DNA from: Sphingobium sp.
GTDB lineage: Bacteria; Pseudomonadota; Alphaproteobacteria; Sphingomonadales; Sphingomonadaceae
Assembly: GCA_020446425.1 (NCBI GenBank)
Contig: JAGRES010000015.1
Location: 1-64,000, forward strand
Direction: 5' to 3'
DNA length: 64,000 nt
This document shows positions 38,546-47,985 of this stretch, one piece after another (position 1 is the stretch's first letter; each line of letters begins with the position of its first letter). Position numbers and translations under genes: made by a program. Under the pieces are notes generated by a model. It made no database searches and was not told where the DNA came from. It was given only the letters and a program-made list of their open reading frames with translations.

Positions 38546-39922
38546 TCACCCTTTTATCTTTGCATAGGCCGCAAGCGCCCGTTCGCGCGCCTCGCGATGG
38601 CCTATGATCTTTGCCGGGTAGGCGTTCGGGCGGCAGCCATATTCATCCGGGTCATGCACATAAGGATCGTCGAGATGCGCCAGCTCCGGCACCCATGCGC
38701 GGATATAACCGCCCGCATCGAATTTTTCCGACTGGGAAAGCGGCGCCATGATGCGGCTGAACATGTTGGCGTCCACGCCGCTGCCCGCCACCCACTGCCA
38801 GTTGACGCTGTTCTGCGCATAGTCGGCATCGACCAGCGTGTCCCAGAACCATTGTTCCCCGATCCGCCAGTCGATCAGCAGATGCTTGATGAGAAAGCTG
38901 GCCGCGATCATGCGCACGCGGTTGTGCATCCATCCGGTCGTCCAGAGCTGGCGCATGCCCGCGTCCACAATGGGATAGCCGGTGCGCCCCTGCTGCCATG
39001 CATCCAGGTCGCTTTTCGCAGAGCGCATGTCGCGCCAGGGGAAGTCATCGAACCGGTCGCGTCCGTTTCTGCGCCCATATTCGGGCAGGGCGGTGATGAT
39101 ATTCTGCGCATAGTCGCGCCAGATCAGTTCCTTGAGATAGGTGCTGTTGTCGCCGCCTTCACGCTCCACGCCATGCCAGACAGCAGCAGGCGATATCTCG
39201 CCGAAATGCAGATGCGGCGACAGGCGCGAGCTGCCTTCCTGTGCGGGTAGATTGCGCGCATCGTCATAGTTGGATGCGCGGTTGCGGAATGCAGTGAGCC
39301 GCTTGCGCGCGCCCTCTTCTCCCGGCGTCCACTCTTTCTCGAAACCCGTCGCCCAATTGGGGGTTGTCGGGAGCAGGTTCCAGTCGCTCAGCGTGTCGCT
39401 CTTCGGCCATGTCGCGGGCGCGTCGATTATGTGCGGGCGCTGCGCCGGTTCAGGTGGCGGCATATGCTCCATCACCGCACGCATGAACGGGGTGTAGATC
39501 TTGTAGGGGCCGCCGCCCCCGGTCGTTACCGTGCCAGGCGGCAGGAGATAATTACCGTCATGCAGGTTGAGATCGAGCGCCTTAGCTACATCGCGTTCGG
39601 CATTGCGCCACCAGGGTTCATAATGGCGTAGCGCATGAATATGCTTCGTGCCGGTTTCCTCCGCCAACTTCGCCAGCACCTTGGCGCTTTTCCCTTTGCG
39701 CAGGATGAGCCGCGATCCCTTCTCGCGCAGTTCGGCGTCGAGGCTCGCAAGACTATGGTGCAGCCACCATCGGCTTGCCGCGCCCATGATGCGGTGTTTG
39801 GGCGTTTCATCGTCGAGAATATAGACCGGTACCACCGGCCCCTCGCGCGTGGCGGCTGCAAGCGCGGCCTGATCGGACAGCCTCAGGTCGCGACGGAACC
39901 AGAGAATGACCGGGGTGCTCAT
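38546..39922 (-). CDS. phrB: Deoxyribodipyrimidine photolyase
   Basis: Light-driven repair of cyclobutane pyrimidine dimers. The 458-residue protein has the N-terminal antenna-binding domain (LWFRRDLRLSDQAAL), and the FAD domain with LSPHLHFGEISP, TGYPIVDAGMRQL and WMHNRVRMIAASFL. Length matches class I CPD photolyases. The ATG overlaps the stop of the upstream membrane hydrolase by four bases (ATGA). cfa follows downstream; a photolyase-cfa neighbourhood suggests a stress-response group, which is inference. Confidence 0.95.
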   Translation of the reverse strand: MSTPVILWFRRDLRLSDQAALAAATREGPVVPVYILDDETPKHRIMGAASRWWLHHSLASLDAELREKGSRLILRKGKSAKVLAKLAEETGTKHIHALRHYEPWWRNAERDVAKALDLNLHDGNYLLPPGTVTTGGGGPYKIYTPFMRAVMEHMPPPEPAQRPHIIDAPATWPKSDTLSDWNLLPTTPNWATGFEKEWTPGEEGARKRLTAFRNRASNYDDARNLPAQEGSSRLSPHLHFGEISPAAVWHGVEREGGDNSTYLKELIWRDYAQNIITALPEYGRRNGRDRFDDFPWRDMRSAKSDLDAWQQGRTGYPIVDAGMRQLWTTGWMHNRVRMIAASFLIKHLLIDWRIGEQWFWDTLVDADYAQNSVNWQWVAGSGVDANMFSRIMAPLSQSEKFDAGGYIRAWVPELAHLDDPYVHDPDEYGCRPNAYPAKIIGHREARERALAAYAKIKG

Positions 39923-40872
39923 CGTTTCCGGTTGGATGGGATGATCACTGTGAAATTGTTGCGGGCGAAGCTGCCGGCAAAGCGCTGGTCGGTCAGCACG
40001 AGCGCCCCGTCGGAGCGGAACCGCGCGATCGGCATGCGTGACCAGTAGAGAAAGGCGCGGGCATCCTTGCTGCGTTTGACAATGGGGATGATGGCCGGGT
40101 CATCCATACCGGTGCGCGGCCCGTCTTCTTCGATCAACGGCAGGGTGAAGCCGAACATATTGAAATCGAAATTGCCATAGCGCCCGTCATAGGTGCGCCA
40201 CAGCATGTCGCGCCGCCAGAAAGCGAGCGGCACGGGATTGGCGACGATCTGTACCTGTTCCTCGCCCGCATCGCGGAAGCGGGCAAGGGTCCAGCTCTCG
40301 GCGATATCGGTGATCATGCTGTTGAGCAGCACATAGCCGCTCGCGACAAGCAGTGCGATTCGCCCTCGCCATGCCCAGTTGACCGCGCCTGTATTTTCCG
40401 CGCGGCGAGACCAGATGAAGCCGCCGATCAATATGACCCACAGGATCAGGTCGATGATGAACAGCATGTCGCCATAGAACCAGCGCGATGAAAAAGGCGC
40501 CATCATGCGCACGCCATAGCTGTTGAACGAATCGAGCAGGGGGTGGCTTGCCGTGCCGATGAAGCTGAGCAGCAACAACCAGCCGGGCCGCACCGGCAAA
40601 CGGTCGGGCGGACGCGTGCCGCGCCGGGTTTGCGAGATGTCAAACTGCATCAATATCGCGGTCAGGATCAGCGGCAATATCATCATCGCCAGCACGCCAT
40701 GGGTAATGCCACGGCGCAGCACCAGCGATTGCGTCCCCATCAGCGTGCAGGCCGCATCAATATCGGGAATATTTGCTCCGATAATAAGCGCCGCCATGCC
40801 AAGGCCTGTCTTTTTCTTGAGGCCCGTCTGCCCCAAGACGGCGCCCAGCATGGAATGCGTCAGATTATCCAT
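39919..40872 (-). CDS. Membrane-bound metal-dependent hydrolase (YdjM/YbcI type)
   Basis: A 317-residue protein with four to five membrane helices in the first 200 residues. It shows the family start MDNLTHSMLGAVLGQTG, GANIPDID, RRGITHGVLAMM and FIGTASHPLLDSFNSYG, all carrying conserved His/Asp residues thought to bind metal. The C-terminal 120 residues are soluble. Family members are annotated as metal-dependent hydrolases with unproven substrate. Coupled to phrB by a four-base overlap. Confidence 0.82.
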   Translation of the reverse strand: MDNLTHSMLGAVLGQTGLKKKTGLGMAALIIGANIPDIDAACTLMGTQSLVLRRGITHGVLAMMILPLILTAILMQFDISQTRRGTRPPDRLPVRPGWLLLLSFIGTASHPLLDSFNSYGVRMMAPFSSRWFYGDMLFIIDLILWVILIGGFIWSRRAENTGAVNWAWRGRIALLVASGYVLLNSMITDIAESWTLARFRDAGEEQVQIVANPVPLAFWRRDMLWRTYDGRYGNFDFNMFGFTLPLIEEDGPRTGMDDPAIIPIVKRSKDARAFLYWSRMPIARFRSDGALVLTDQRFAGSFARNNFTVIIPSNRKR

Positions 40873-40958
40873 CTGATCGTGTTGGCGATTTATTGCGGGA
40901 AGAGCAAGCCCCCGCGCCTGCGGCGGCGCGTCTCATGAGCCACAGGATCCGGAATGTT

Positions 40959-41306
40959 TCATGAATCGCGTGGCTTTGCGAAATCATATTCGCGTTCGAC
41001 GCGAGCGATCCTCAGGCGATATTGATCGTACCAGACCATACGACCGAGCCGCTGCGCCTCGATATGACCGGCATCGCGCCGCCATGCCGTGATCGATTCG
41101 AGGTCGCGCCAATAGGATATGGTGATACCGATACCCTGCCGCGCGCTTTCTACGCCCAGGAAGCCGGGCATGGTCGCCGCCAGCTCCATCATGTGGGCCG
41201 ACATGGCCTGGTATTCTTCTTCGCCTTCGTCGGACCGTGAAGAAGTGAATATGACGGCGTAATAGGGCGGCTCGGTTTCATTCTGAAGCGTGCCGCCTTC
41301 CGTCAT
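40959..41306 (-). CDS. ABM-family monooxygenase-like protein
   Basis: A 115-residue ferredoxin-like protein of the antibiotic biosynthesis monooxygenase family: YYAVIFTSSRSDEGEEEYQ read in part, MSAHMMELAATMPGFLGVES, ISYWRDLESITAWRRDAGH and WYDQYRLRIARVEREY. Members often handle heme or quinones, but the function here is open. It lies eight bases after the korB stop on the same strand, so it is probably co-transcribed with the oxidoreductase. Confidence 0.82.
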   Translation of the reverse strand: MTEGGTLQNETEPPYYAVIFTSSRSDEGEEEYQAMSAHMMELAATMPGFLGVESARQGIGITISYWRDLESITAWRRDAGHIEAQRLGRMVWYDQYRLRIARVEREYDFAKPRDS

Positions 41307-41314
41307 AGTGCCTC

Positions 41315-42361
41315 CTACAGCTCTGGCCCGCCTTCGCTGACTGTCCAGGTCTGCCCGGTGGACAACAGCTTTTGCAGGTCCGGCGTCTTGCCGGATGATG
41401 CTTGCTCGTTCTGCGCGACGATGGCGCTCTCGAAGCTGGGCGCGGGGTCGTCGTACAGCACGCCCAGCGCCATCGGGAACGGTCCGAACGGCATTTCGAC
41501 CAGCATATGCGCGATGGAGCGGTTCTTCACGTCATGCACGATGACGCCTGCTGCTTCCCAGTCGCCATCGGTGACTTCGACGACCTTGAGGCAGAGATTG
41601 TCGCGGTCCAGCGTAATGCCTTTCACGCCGCCGGTCTTTTCTGAACCGAACAGCATCGGCTCGCCATCCTTCAGCCAGAGCTGCCGGTCCTCAGCGCCCT
41701 TGGGCGCGGCAAAATCGTTGAACACATCCTTGTTGTACACGATGCAGTTCTGGAAGATCTCGATGAAGGCCGCACCCTTGTGATGATAGGCTGCGGTCAG
41801 TACCTCGGGCAGGTTCTTGCTGACGTCGAACCCGCGTCCCACGAAGCGCGCGCCGCTGCCCAGTGCGAAGGCCGCTGGGCGGGCAGGGCGGTCGACCGAG
41901 CCATAGGGTGTCGATGGCGTCTTGGTGCCCACGCGACTGGTCGGCGAATATTGCCCCTTGGTCAGGCCGTATATTTCGTTGTTGAACAGCAGTATCTGGC
42001 AATCGAGGTTGCGGCGCAGCAGGTGCATCGTGTGGTTGCCGCCGATCGACAGGCCATCGCCATCGCCGGTGATGAGCCATATGTCCAGTTCCGGATTGGC
42101 GAGCTTGACGCCCGTCGCCACCGCAGGCGCGCGGCCATGGATGGTGTGGAACCCATAGCTTTGCACATAATAGGGGAAGCGCGACGAGCAGCCGATGCCG
42201 GAGACAAACACCGTGCTTTCCGGGCGTGCGCCGATGGCGGGCAGCGTGCGCTGCACTGCTTTGAGGATTGCATAGTCGCCGCAACCGGGGCACCAGCGCA
42301 CTTCCTGATCGGTTTCCCAATCCTTGGGCGTCATTTTTTCAACCGGCGTCATATCGTTCAC
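41315..42361 (-). CDS. korB: 2-oxoacid:ferredoxin oxidoreductase, beta subunit
   Basis: Catalytic thiamine-diphosphate subunit that oxidises a 2-oxoacid, probably 2-oxoglutarate, to its acyl-CoA with ferredoxin reduction. The 348-residue protein has the CxGCG motif WCPGCGDY, and a ThDP site from GDGDGLSIGGNH to LLFNNEIYGLTKGQYSP. The ATG overlaps the korA stop by four bases. The pair is of the two-subunit, oxygen-tolerant type common in aerobes. Substrate choice is inferred from gene arrangement, not residues. Confidence 0.92.
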   Translation of the reverse strand: MNDMTPVEKMTPKDWETDQEVRWCPGCGDYAILKAVQRTLPAIGARPESTVFVSGIGCSSRFPYYVQSYGFHTIHGRAPAVATGVKLANPELDIWLITGDGDGLSIGGNHTMHLLRRNLDCQILLFNNEIYGLTKGQYSPTSRVGTKTPSTPYGSVDRPARPAAFALGSGARFVGRGFDVSKNLPEVLTAAYHHKGAAFIEIFQNCIVYNKDVFNDFAAPKGAEDRQLWLKDGEPMLFGSEKTGGVKGITLDRDNLCLKVVEVTDGDWEAAGVIVHDVKNRSIAHMLVEMPFGPFPMALGVLYDDPAPSFESAIVAQNEQASSGKTPDLQKLLSTGQTWTVSEGGPEL

Positions 42362-44232
42362 GAGATCATCTCCTCAATCGCCGCTTCGATCTCCGCGATG
42401 CGGAAGGGCTGGCCGGAGGTTTTATTGAGAGGTTTTGCGTCCACCAGATACTGGTCGCGCAGCACGGTCTTGAGCTGCCCGGTGTTCATCTCCGGCACAA
42501 GAACCTTGTCATAGCTTTTCAGCAGCTCGCCCAGGTTTTTGGGCATCGGCCAGATATGGCGGATATGGATGTGGCTGACGTCGTGCCCTTTGGCACGCGC
42601 GCGGCGCACAGCCTGATGGATTGGGCCATAGGTCGAGCCCCAGCCGACGACAGCGAGCTTACCGCCAGCCGCGCCCTGTTCCACTTCCTGATCGGGAATG
42701 GAGTCGGCAACGCCCAGCACCTTGTTGCGGCGGATGTCGGTCATCGCCTGATGGTTGGCGGGCGCATAATCAATATGGCCGGTATTCACCTGCTTCTCGA
42801 TGCCGCCGATGCGGTGCATCAGGCCCGGCGTGCCCGGCTTGATCCACGGGCGCTTCAGCTTCTCGTCGCGCGCATAGGGCTGCAGGCCGCCTTCCTGCGC
42901 TGTTTCGAGAAACTCGACCGGGAACGGCTCAAAGCTCGACACATCGGGCACCTGCCATGGCTCTGCGGCATTGCCGATATAGCCGTCGGACAGCAGGATG
43001 ACCGGCGTCATATATTGAGTGGCGATGCGGCAGGCCTCGATGGCGCAGTCGAACGCATCGGTGGGCGAGCGCGCGGCGATCACCGGCAGGGGCGCGTCGC
43101 CGTTGCGGCCATAGACCGCCTGATAGAGATCCGACTGCTCAGTCTTGGTCGGCAGACCGGTCGATGGGCCGCCGCGCTGGATGTTGACGATGACGAGCGG
43201 CAGCTCGGTCATGATCGCAAGGCCCATCGCCTCGCCCTTCAGCGCTATGCCGGGGCCGGATGAGCAGGTGACGCCAAGCTGACCCGCATAACTCGCACCG
43301 ATGGCCGACGCGATGGCGGCGATCTCATCCTCCGCCTGGAAGGTAGTGACGCCATATTCCTTCAGCTTCGAGAGCGAATGGAGCACGGCGGAGGCGGGTG
43401 TGATCGGATAGCCGCCATAGAACATCTTGAGGTTCGCAAGCTGCGCGCCAGCCACAAGGCCATAGGCAACGGCGTCCGCGCCGGTGATCGTGCGATAAAG
43501 GCCAGCGGGTTGCGGCGCGGCGTCGACATGGAGTTGTTTGAGACCATCGCCGCCGATCTCGGCGGTCTCGCCATAGGCATGACCGGCGTTGAGCGCGGCG
43601 ATATTGGCGTCGGCCAGCTCCGGCGCTTTGGCGAACTTGACGCGCAGCCAGTCGATAATCGGCTGGCGGTCGCGGTCGAACATCCACAGCGCAAGGCCCA
43701 GCGTCCACATATTCTTGCAGCGCAGGGCCTCCTTGTTGCCGAGGCCGAATTCCTTGACGCTGTCCATGGTGAGCTGGGAAATGTCGAACGCCAGCACCTG
43801 CCACTGGGCAAGGCTGCCATCCTCCAGCGGGTTGGCGTCATATTTCGCTTTGGCGAGATTGCGGTCGGAAAATTCACCGGTATCAGCAACGATGAGCCCG
43901 CCGGGCTTCAGATCCTTCACATTGGTCTTGAGCGCGGCCGGGTTCATCGCCACCAGCACGTCGGGCGCATCGCCCGCCGTCGTGATGTCGGACGAGCCGA
44001 AATTGATCTGAAACGCGGAAACGCCGAACAGCGTCCCCTGCGGCGCACGGATTTCGGCGGGAAAATCGGGAAACGTCGCAAGGTCATTGCCCGCAAGAGC
44101 AGTCGACAGCGTAAACTGACCGCCCGTCAGCTGCATCCCATCGCCGCTGTCGCCCGCAAAACGAACAACGACGGCTTCCGCCTGGGGTGCAGAGCCTTCT
44201 TCCGGCTTCAATATTTCGGCGACACTGGCCAT
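42358..44232 (-). CDS. korA: 2-oxoacid:acceptor oxidoreductase, fused gamma-alpha subunit
   Basis: A 624-residue protein with the gamma domain at the N terminus (VVRFAGDSGDGMQLTGGQF, about 20-200) and the alpha pyrimidine-binding domain after it (YGGYPITPAS, FQAEDEIAAIASAIGASYAG). This fused architecture is the two-subunit KorAB type. It is transcribed ahead of korB with a four-base overlap. A 143-base gap separates it from the pirin gene; no regulator is adjacent. The pair offers a ferredoxin-linked route parallel to the oxoglutarate dehydrogenase complex. Confidence 0.93.
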   Translation of the reverse strand: MASVAEILKPEEGSAPQAEAVVVRFAGDSGDGMQLTGGQFTLSTALAGNDLATFPDFPAEIRAPQGTLFGVSAFQINFGSSDITTAGDAPDVLVAMNPAALKTNVKDLKPGGLIVADTGEFSDRNLAKAKYDANPLEDGSLAQWQVLAFDISQLTMDSVKEFGLGNKEALRCKNMWTLGLALWMFDRDRQPIIDWLRVKFAKAPELADANIAALNAGHAYGETAEIGGDGLKQLHVDAAPQPAGLYRTITGADAVAYGLVAGAQLANLKMFYGGYPITPASAVLHSLSKLKEYGVTTFQAEDEIAAIASAIGASYAGQLGVTCSSGPGIALKGEAMGLAIMTELPLVIVNIQRGGPSTGLPTKTEQSDLYQAVYGRNGDAPLPVIAARSPTDAFDCAIEACRIATQYMTPVILLSDGYIGNAAEPWQVPDVSSFEPFPVEFLETAQEGGLQPYARDEKLKRPWIKPGTPGLMHRIGGIEKQVNTGHIDYAPANHQAMTDIRRNKVLGVADSIPDQEVEQGAAGGKLAVVGWGSTYGPIHQAVRRARAKGHDVSHIHIRHIWPMPKNLGELLKSYDKVLVPEMNTGQLKTVLRDQYLVDAKPLNKTSGQPFRIAEIEAAIEEMIS

Positions 44233-44375
44233 ATTCGATTAGTCCTGATGCTTTCCCCCAAATGGGGATGTTTCACGCATGCTCCCTACGACTCTAGCGC
44301 GTCAGCAGCAAAGTAGAAATATATACAGGGGGGAAAGCGCGGATTTGCGGCCTTCGCAAGCAAAATATCGGCGGT

Positions 44376-45278
44376 TCAGGGGTAGCTGACCGTTTTGGGA
44401 CGGCCTTGCGGAATGGGAATATGCTCCTCCTCGTCACCGGGAATGAGCGGAAAACGCATGGCCTCCCAATCCTCGCGGGCCTGCATCAGCCGGTCACGCG
44501 ATGACGATACAAAGTTCCACCAGACATGGCGCGGTGTGCCAAAAGCCTCGCCGCCGCATAATATTGCGCGTGCGCCAGAACCACTGCGCAGCGTCGCCGC
44601 AATGCCGGGGCGCAACACATATAGGGTTTGCGGATCGAGGCTCTGGCCATCGAGGGACGCGTCGCCATCCGTGACATAGAGCGCACGCTCTTCCGCTTGC
44701 GCGTCGATGGGAATAGCGCCCCCGGCAGAAAGAATAATATCGGCATAAATGGTATCGGCGTAGGTCGTCACCGGCGCGGTCTGACCCCACAGGCTGCCCA
44801 TGATGATGCGTGCCCGTGTGCCGCCGCTTTCGATGATGGGCAATTGGTTCGCGCCGACATGCTCGAATGCCGGTTCCATCTCCTCCTTGCCGTCGGGCAG
44901 GGCGAGCCAAGTCTGAATGGCTGAGATTGCTGACGATCCGCTTCGCTCGTTATCAGGAGACCGCTCGGAATGGACGATGCCTTTGCCCGCTGTCATCAGG
45001 TTGACCGCGCCGGGTTCGATTAACTGGACGCTGCCAAGTGAATCGCGGTGCATGAACGCGCCCTCGAACATGTAGGTGACGGTTGACAGGCCGATATGCG
45101 GATGCGGACGCACGTCGATGCCCTTTCCGGGTTCCAGCGTCGCGGGCCCTGCCTGATCGAAAAAGATGAACGGCCCCACCATCGTGCGTTCCCGCGCGGG
45201 CAGGGAGCGATTCACTTTGAAATCGCCAAGGTCATGGGTGGTCGGGGTGATTTCCATCAAAACGGGTGCGTCGTTCAT
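44376..45278 (-). CDS. Pirin family protein
   Basis: A 300-residue bicupin. The N-terminal cupin has the metal-binding HPHIGLSTVTYMFEG and TAGKGIVHSE motifs, and the C-terminal half has FGTPRHVWWNFVSSSRDRL. Bacterial pirins include quercetin 2,3-dioxygenases and regulators of pyruvate dehydrogenase; the activity here is not fixed by sequence. Divergent from the exbD-like gene. Confidence 0.9.
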   Translation of the reverse strand: MNDAPVLMEITPTTHDLGDFKVNRSLPARERTMVGPFIFFDQAGPATLEPGKGIDVRPHPHIGLSTVTYMFEGAFMHRDSLGSVQLIEPGAVNLMTAGKGIVHSERSPDNERSGSSAISAIQTWLALPDGKEEMEPAFEHVGANQLPIIESGGTRARIIMGSLWGQTAPVTTYADTIYADIILSAGGAIPIDAQAEERALYVTDGDASLDGQSLDPQTLYVLRPGIAATLRSGSGARAILCGGEAFGTPRHVWWNFVSSSRDRLMQAREDWEAMRFPLIPGDEEEHIPIPQGRPKTVSYP

Positions 45279-45374
45279 TGCAGCAAACTACACCGGCAAA
45301 GACATGGGAACAACGATTGATGACCTGCTCAGTACATGTTACGTTATATCATTATAAATAATGGAGGATGTCTC

Positions 45375-45800
45375 ATGGCTACTGGTTATTCGGAAACGCA
45401 GCCCGGCCCGATTGCCGATCTGAACACGACGCCGCTGATCGACGTCATGCTTGTTCTGCTCATCATGTTCATCATCGCCATGCCGCTGGCGACCAACGCG
45501 CTGAAGGTCGATCTCCCCGGCGAAGCCCAACCGAAACCGGCGATAATCATAAATCCAGTGAAGAATATCGTTTCTGTCACTGTTACAGGGCAAATCCTGT
45601 GGAACGGTGAGGTGATGGACAGAACAAAGCTGCGCGCGCACCTTGAGCAAACGCAGAGGATGACGGTGGAGCCTCAACTGCTGTTTCAGCCCGATGCGGA
45701 GGCCCGTTATGAGCTGGTGAATATGGTGCTGGGCGACATAAAACGCTCTGGTGCAAGCAAACTCGCGTTTATTGGTAATGAGCGCTTTGGGTCTTTCTGA
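45375..45800 (+). CDS. Orphan ExbD/TolR-like protein
   Basis: A 141-residue protein with one TM near the N terminus (LIDVMLVLLIMFIIAMPLA) preceded by the ExbD/TolR signature DLNTTPLIDVML, where the conserved Asp sits in the proton path, and a periplasmic domain ending with VNMVLGDIKRSGASKLAFIGN. ExbD works with ExbB; no exbB or tonB is adjacent here. The ATG at 45375 follows TGGAGGATGTCTC; the sequence just upstream is AT-rich. A stand-alone TonB C-terminal protein lies at 1.2-1.5 kb. Confidence 0.85.
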   Translation: MATGYSETQPGPIADLNTTPLIDVMLVLLIMFIIAMPLATNALKVDLPGEAQPKPAIIINPVKNIVSVTVTGQILWNGEVMDRTKLRAHLEQTQRMTVEPQLLFQPDAEARYELVNMVLGDIKRSGASKLAFIGNERFGSF

Positions 45801-45808
45801 GCGATAGG

Positions 45809-45838
45809 ATAGAGGGCGACTTGTCCTCTATTCTCTTG
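45809..45838. terminator. Weak terminator between exbD-like and bolA
   Basis: ATAGAGG (45809-45815) pairs with CCTCTAT (45825-45831) around a 9-base loop, followed by TCTCTTG. It lies in the 39-base convergent gap. Confidence 0.4.
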
Positions 45839-45839
45839 A

Positions 45840-46142
45840 TTACTCTCCCGGTGCAAGCGCTCGGATGCTCAGAGCATGGACCTTGTCCACCAGCAGGTCT
45901 TTGAGCGCGTCATTGACCATGCGCTGCCGCGCGACGCGGCTGGTGCCGATAAAGGCGGTGGACACCAGCTCGACCGTGAAGTGGCTTTCTCCGCCCTGCG
46001 CATCATATCCGCCATGGCCGCGATGCTTTTCGCTGTCGTTAATGACGAGCAGGTGCGAGGGATTGAGCGCCAGACGCAGGCAGGATTCGATCTCTGTAGC
46101 CACGGGGCCTTTTGCTGGAGTCTCTTTTGCATGTGTGTCCAT
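45840..46142 (-). CDS. BolA family protein
   Basis: A 100-residue BolA/IbaG-type protein with INDSEKHRGHGGYDAQGGESHF and VARQRMVNDALKDLLVDKVHAL (each a known block; given here shortened to SEKHRGHGGYDAQGGESH). The conserved His of the BolA fold, used in Fe-S shuttling with glutaredoxins, is present. The ATG at 46142 is chosen since longer in-frame sequence is low in similarity. It is divergent from the J-domain gene 43 bases away. Confidence 0.88.
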   Translation of the reverse strand: MDTHAKETPAKGPVATEIESCLRLALNPSHLLVINDSEKHRGHGGYDAQGGESHFTVELVSTAFIGTSRVARQRMVNDALKDLLVDKVHALSIRALAPGE

Positions 46143-46185
46143 CGCTCCTATATAGGCGTTTTGGCTATCACAGGACAGTGACTTC

Positions 46186-46809
46186 TTGGCTTCCGGCTCC
46201 AATAATCGCGCGTACAGACCCCGTTTCCATGGACGGGTGGAGGGGCAATCGCGCGCCTGTGCGGTGGACGGGTGCGAGGAAGCTGGAGAATTTCGCGCGC
46301 CTGCCGGGCGGGATGCCGACCATGTTGCGGATGGTCCGCCCCGTTGGCGCTGGCTGTGCCTCGATCATGTGCGCGAATTCAACGCGGGCTATAATTTCTT
46401 TGCGGGCATGAGCGCGGATGAAATTTCCGACGCGCAGCGGCCCTATGCCGGTTGGGAGCGCGAGACGCGCGCCTTTTCCTCCAACGCAGCCTCGCCGGGG
46501 CCGCGCTGGGCGGATTTCGCTGATCCGCTCGACGCCATTGGTGCTGGGTTCAGGAAAAAGATGGACGAGGCGCGCACGGAACTGGGCATGCGCAAGGATG
46601 GGAAACCCTTGTCGAGCGAGGACCGGCAGGCGCTGCGCACGATGGATCTCGCGATAGATGCTGACCGGAAATCGCTGCGCATGCGCTATACCGAGCTGGT
46701 GCGGCGCTATCATCCGGATCAAAATGGCGGCGACCGCAGCCACGAGAAAGCCTTGCAGGATGTGATCGCCGCCTATACGCACTTGCGAAAGGCTCCGGCT
46801 TTCGTCTGA
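46186..46809 (+). CDS. Zinc-finger J-domain protein
   Basis: A 207-residue protein. The N-terminal half has a CAVDGCEEAGEF and WLCLDHVREFN arrangement (Cys-x4-Cys, then Cys-x2-His) that looks like a small zinc ribbon. The C-terminal 65 residues are a J domain with the HPD motif in RRYHPDQNGGDRSHEKA. It should stimulate an Hsp70. The start is TTG at 46186, preceded by AGGACAGTGACTTC; no in-frame ATG exists before the zinc motif. cobS follows after palindromic repeat copy 4. Confidence 0.82.
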   Translation: MASGSNNRAYRPRFHGRVEGQSRACAVDGCEEAGEFRAPAGRDADHVADGPPRWRWLCLDHVREFNAGYNFFAGMSADEISDAQRPYAGWERETRAFSSNAASPGPRWADFADPLDAIGAGFRKKMDEARTELGMRKDGKPLSSEDRQALRTMDLAIDADRKSLRMRYTELVRRYHPDQNGGDRSHEKALQDVIAAYTHLRKAPAFV

Positions 46810-46828
46810 GTCTTGTCAGAAACCCTCG

Positions 46829-46932
46829 CCGTTCGCTTCGAGCAGCATCGAGCGCAGCCGAGATGCGTGTGTCGAGAAGCATGTCTCGACTTCGGTTCTC
46901 GACAGGCTCGAACCTCCGCTCGACACGAACGG
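46829..46932 (+). repeat. Dispersed 100-bp palindromic repeat, copy 4
   Basis: Begins CCGTTCG and ends CGAACGG. It shares the CTCGACTTCGGTTCTCGACA core and most of its length with copy 2, in the same orientation. It ends 28 bases before the cobS start. Confidence 0.85.
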
Positions 46933-46959
46933 ATCAAGTATATTAATCAAGGCCCGATC

Positions 46960-47967
46960 ATGACCGACATACCCAATGCCAACCCAGACATGCGCAGCGA
47001 TACGCTGATGGACGCGCCCGACAAGGAAGTAAGCGCGCGCGATGTGTTCGGCGTGGATGTCGACATGATGGTCCCGGCCTTTTCCGAGGCCGACGAACGC
47101 GTGCCTGATCTCGACCCCGCCTATGTGTTCGACCCGGACACCACGCTCGCCATTCTTGCAGGCTTCGCGCACAATCGCCGCGTGATGGTGCAGGGCTATC
47201 ACGGCACCGGCAAGTCTACCCATATCGAGCAGGTCGCCGCGCGCCTCAACTGGCCGTGCATCCGCATCAATCTGGACGCGCATATCAGCCGTATCGACCT
47301 TGTCGGTCGCGACGCCATCGTGCTGAAGGACGGGCAGCAGGTCACCGAATTCCGCGAAGGCTTGCTTCCATGGGCATTGCAGCGCCCCGTCGCGCTGGTG
47401 TTCGATGAATATGATGCGGGGCGTCCGGATGTGATGTTCGTGATCCAGCGCGTGCTGGAAACCGACGGCAAGATGACGCTGCTCGACCAGAATCGCGTCA
47501 TCCGCCCGAACCCGTGGTTCCGCCTGTTCGCGACCGCCAACACCGTGGGCTTGGGCGATACGTCGGGCCTCTATCATGGCACGCAGCAGATCAACCAGGG
47601 CCAGATGGACCGCTGGAACCTCGTGGTGGCGCTCAACTATCTGCCTGCCGAGGTGGAGGCGCAGGTCGTGCTCGCCAAGTCCGGCGAATATGACCATGAA
47701 GGCGGGCGCGAGGAAGTCGCGAATATGATCAAGGTCGCCGAGCTGTCGCGTCAGGGCTTCATCAACGGCGATATCTCGACCGTGATGTCGCCGCGTACCG
47801 TCATCAGTTGGGCGCAGAACGCGCTTATCTTCAAGGATGTCGGTTTCGCGTTCCGCTTGTCGTTTCTCAACAAATGTGACGAGGCCGAGCGGCCGCTAGT
47901 CGCCGAATATTATCAGCGCGTGTTCGGCAAGGACCTGCCCGAAAGCGTGGTGGGCAAGGCGGAGTGA
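46960..47967 (+). CDS. cobS: Cobaltochelatase AAA+ subunit CobS
   Basis: ATPase subunit that with CobT drives CobN to insert cobalt into hydrogenobyrinate diamide in aerobic B12 synthesis. The 335-residue protein has Walker A GYHGTGKS at 79-86, Walker [12 protein letters not shown] and the arginine-containing [12 protein letters not shown]. The ATG at 46960 starts the family-typical N terminus; in-frame sequence upstream lies in the repeat. cobT follows 18 bases later. cobN and the rest of the B12 pathway are not in the window. Confidence 0.95.
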   Translation: MTDIPNANPDMRSDTLMDAPDKEVSARDVFGVDVDMMVPAFSEADERVPDLDPAYVFDPDTTLAILAGFAHNRRVMVQGYHGTGKSTHIEQVAARLNWPCIRINLDAHISRIDLVGRDAIVLKDGQQVTEFREGLLPWALQRPVALVFDEYDAGRPDVMFVIQRVLETDGKMTLLDQNRVIRPNPWFRLFATANTVGLGDTSGLYHGTQQINQGQMDRWNLVVALNYLPAEVEAQVVLAKSGEYDHEGGREEVANMIKVAELSRQGFINGDISTVMSPRTVISWAQNALIFKDVGFAFRLSFLNKCDEAERPLVAEYYQRVFGKDLPESVVGKAE

Positions 47968-47985
47968 TTCTGCGCCGCTGAAGCT

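Noticed and set aside
42268-43263. Open frame antisense to korA/korB (331 codons)
   Set aside because: Shadow of the two-subunit oxidoreductase; no domain and no ribosome binding site.
46813-46959. Longer CobS N terminus of 49 residues
   Set aside because: This in-frame stretch is palindromic repeat copy 4 and not family-like sequence.
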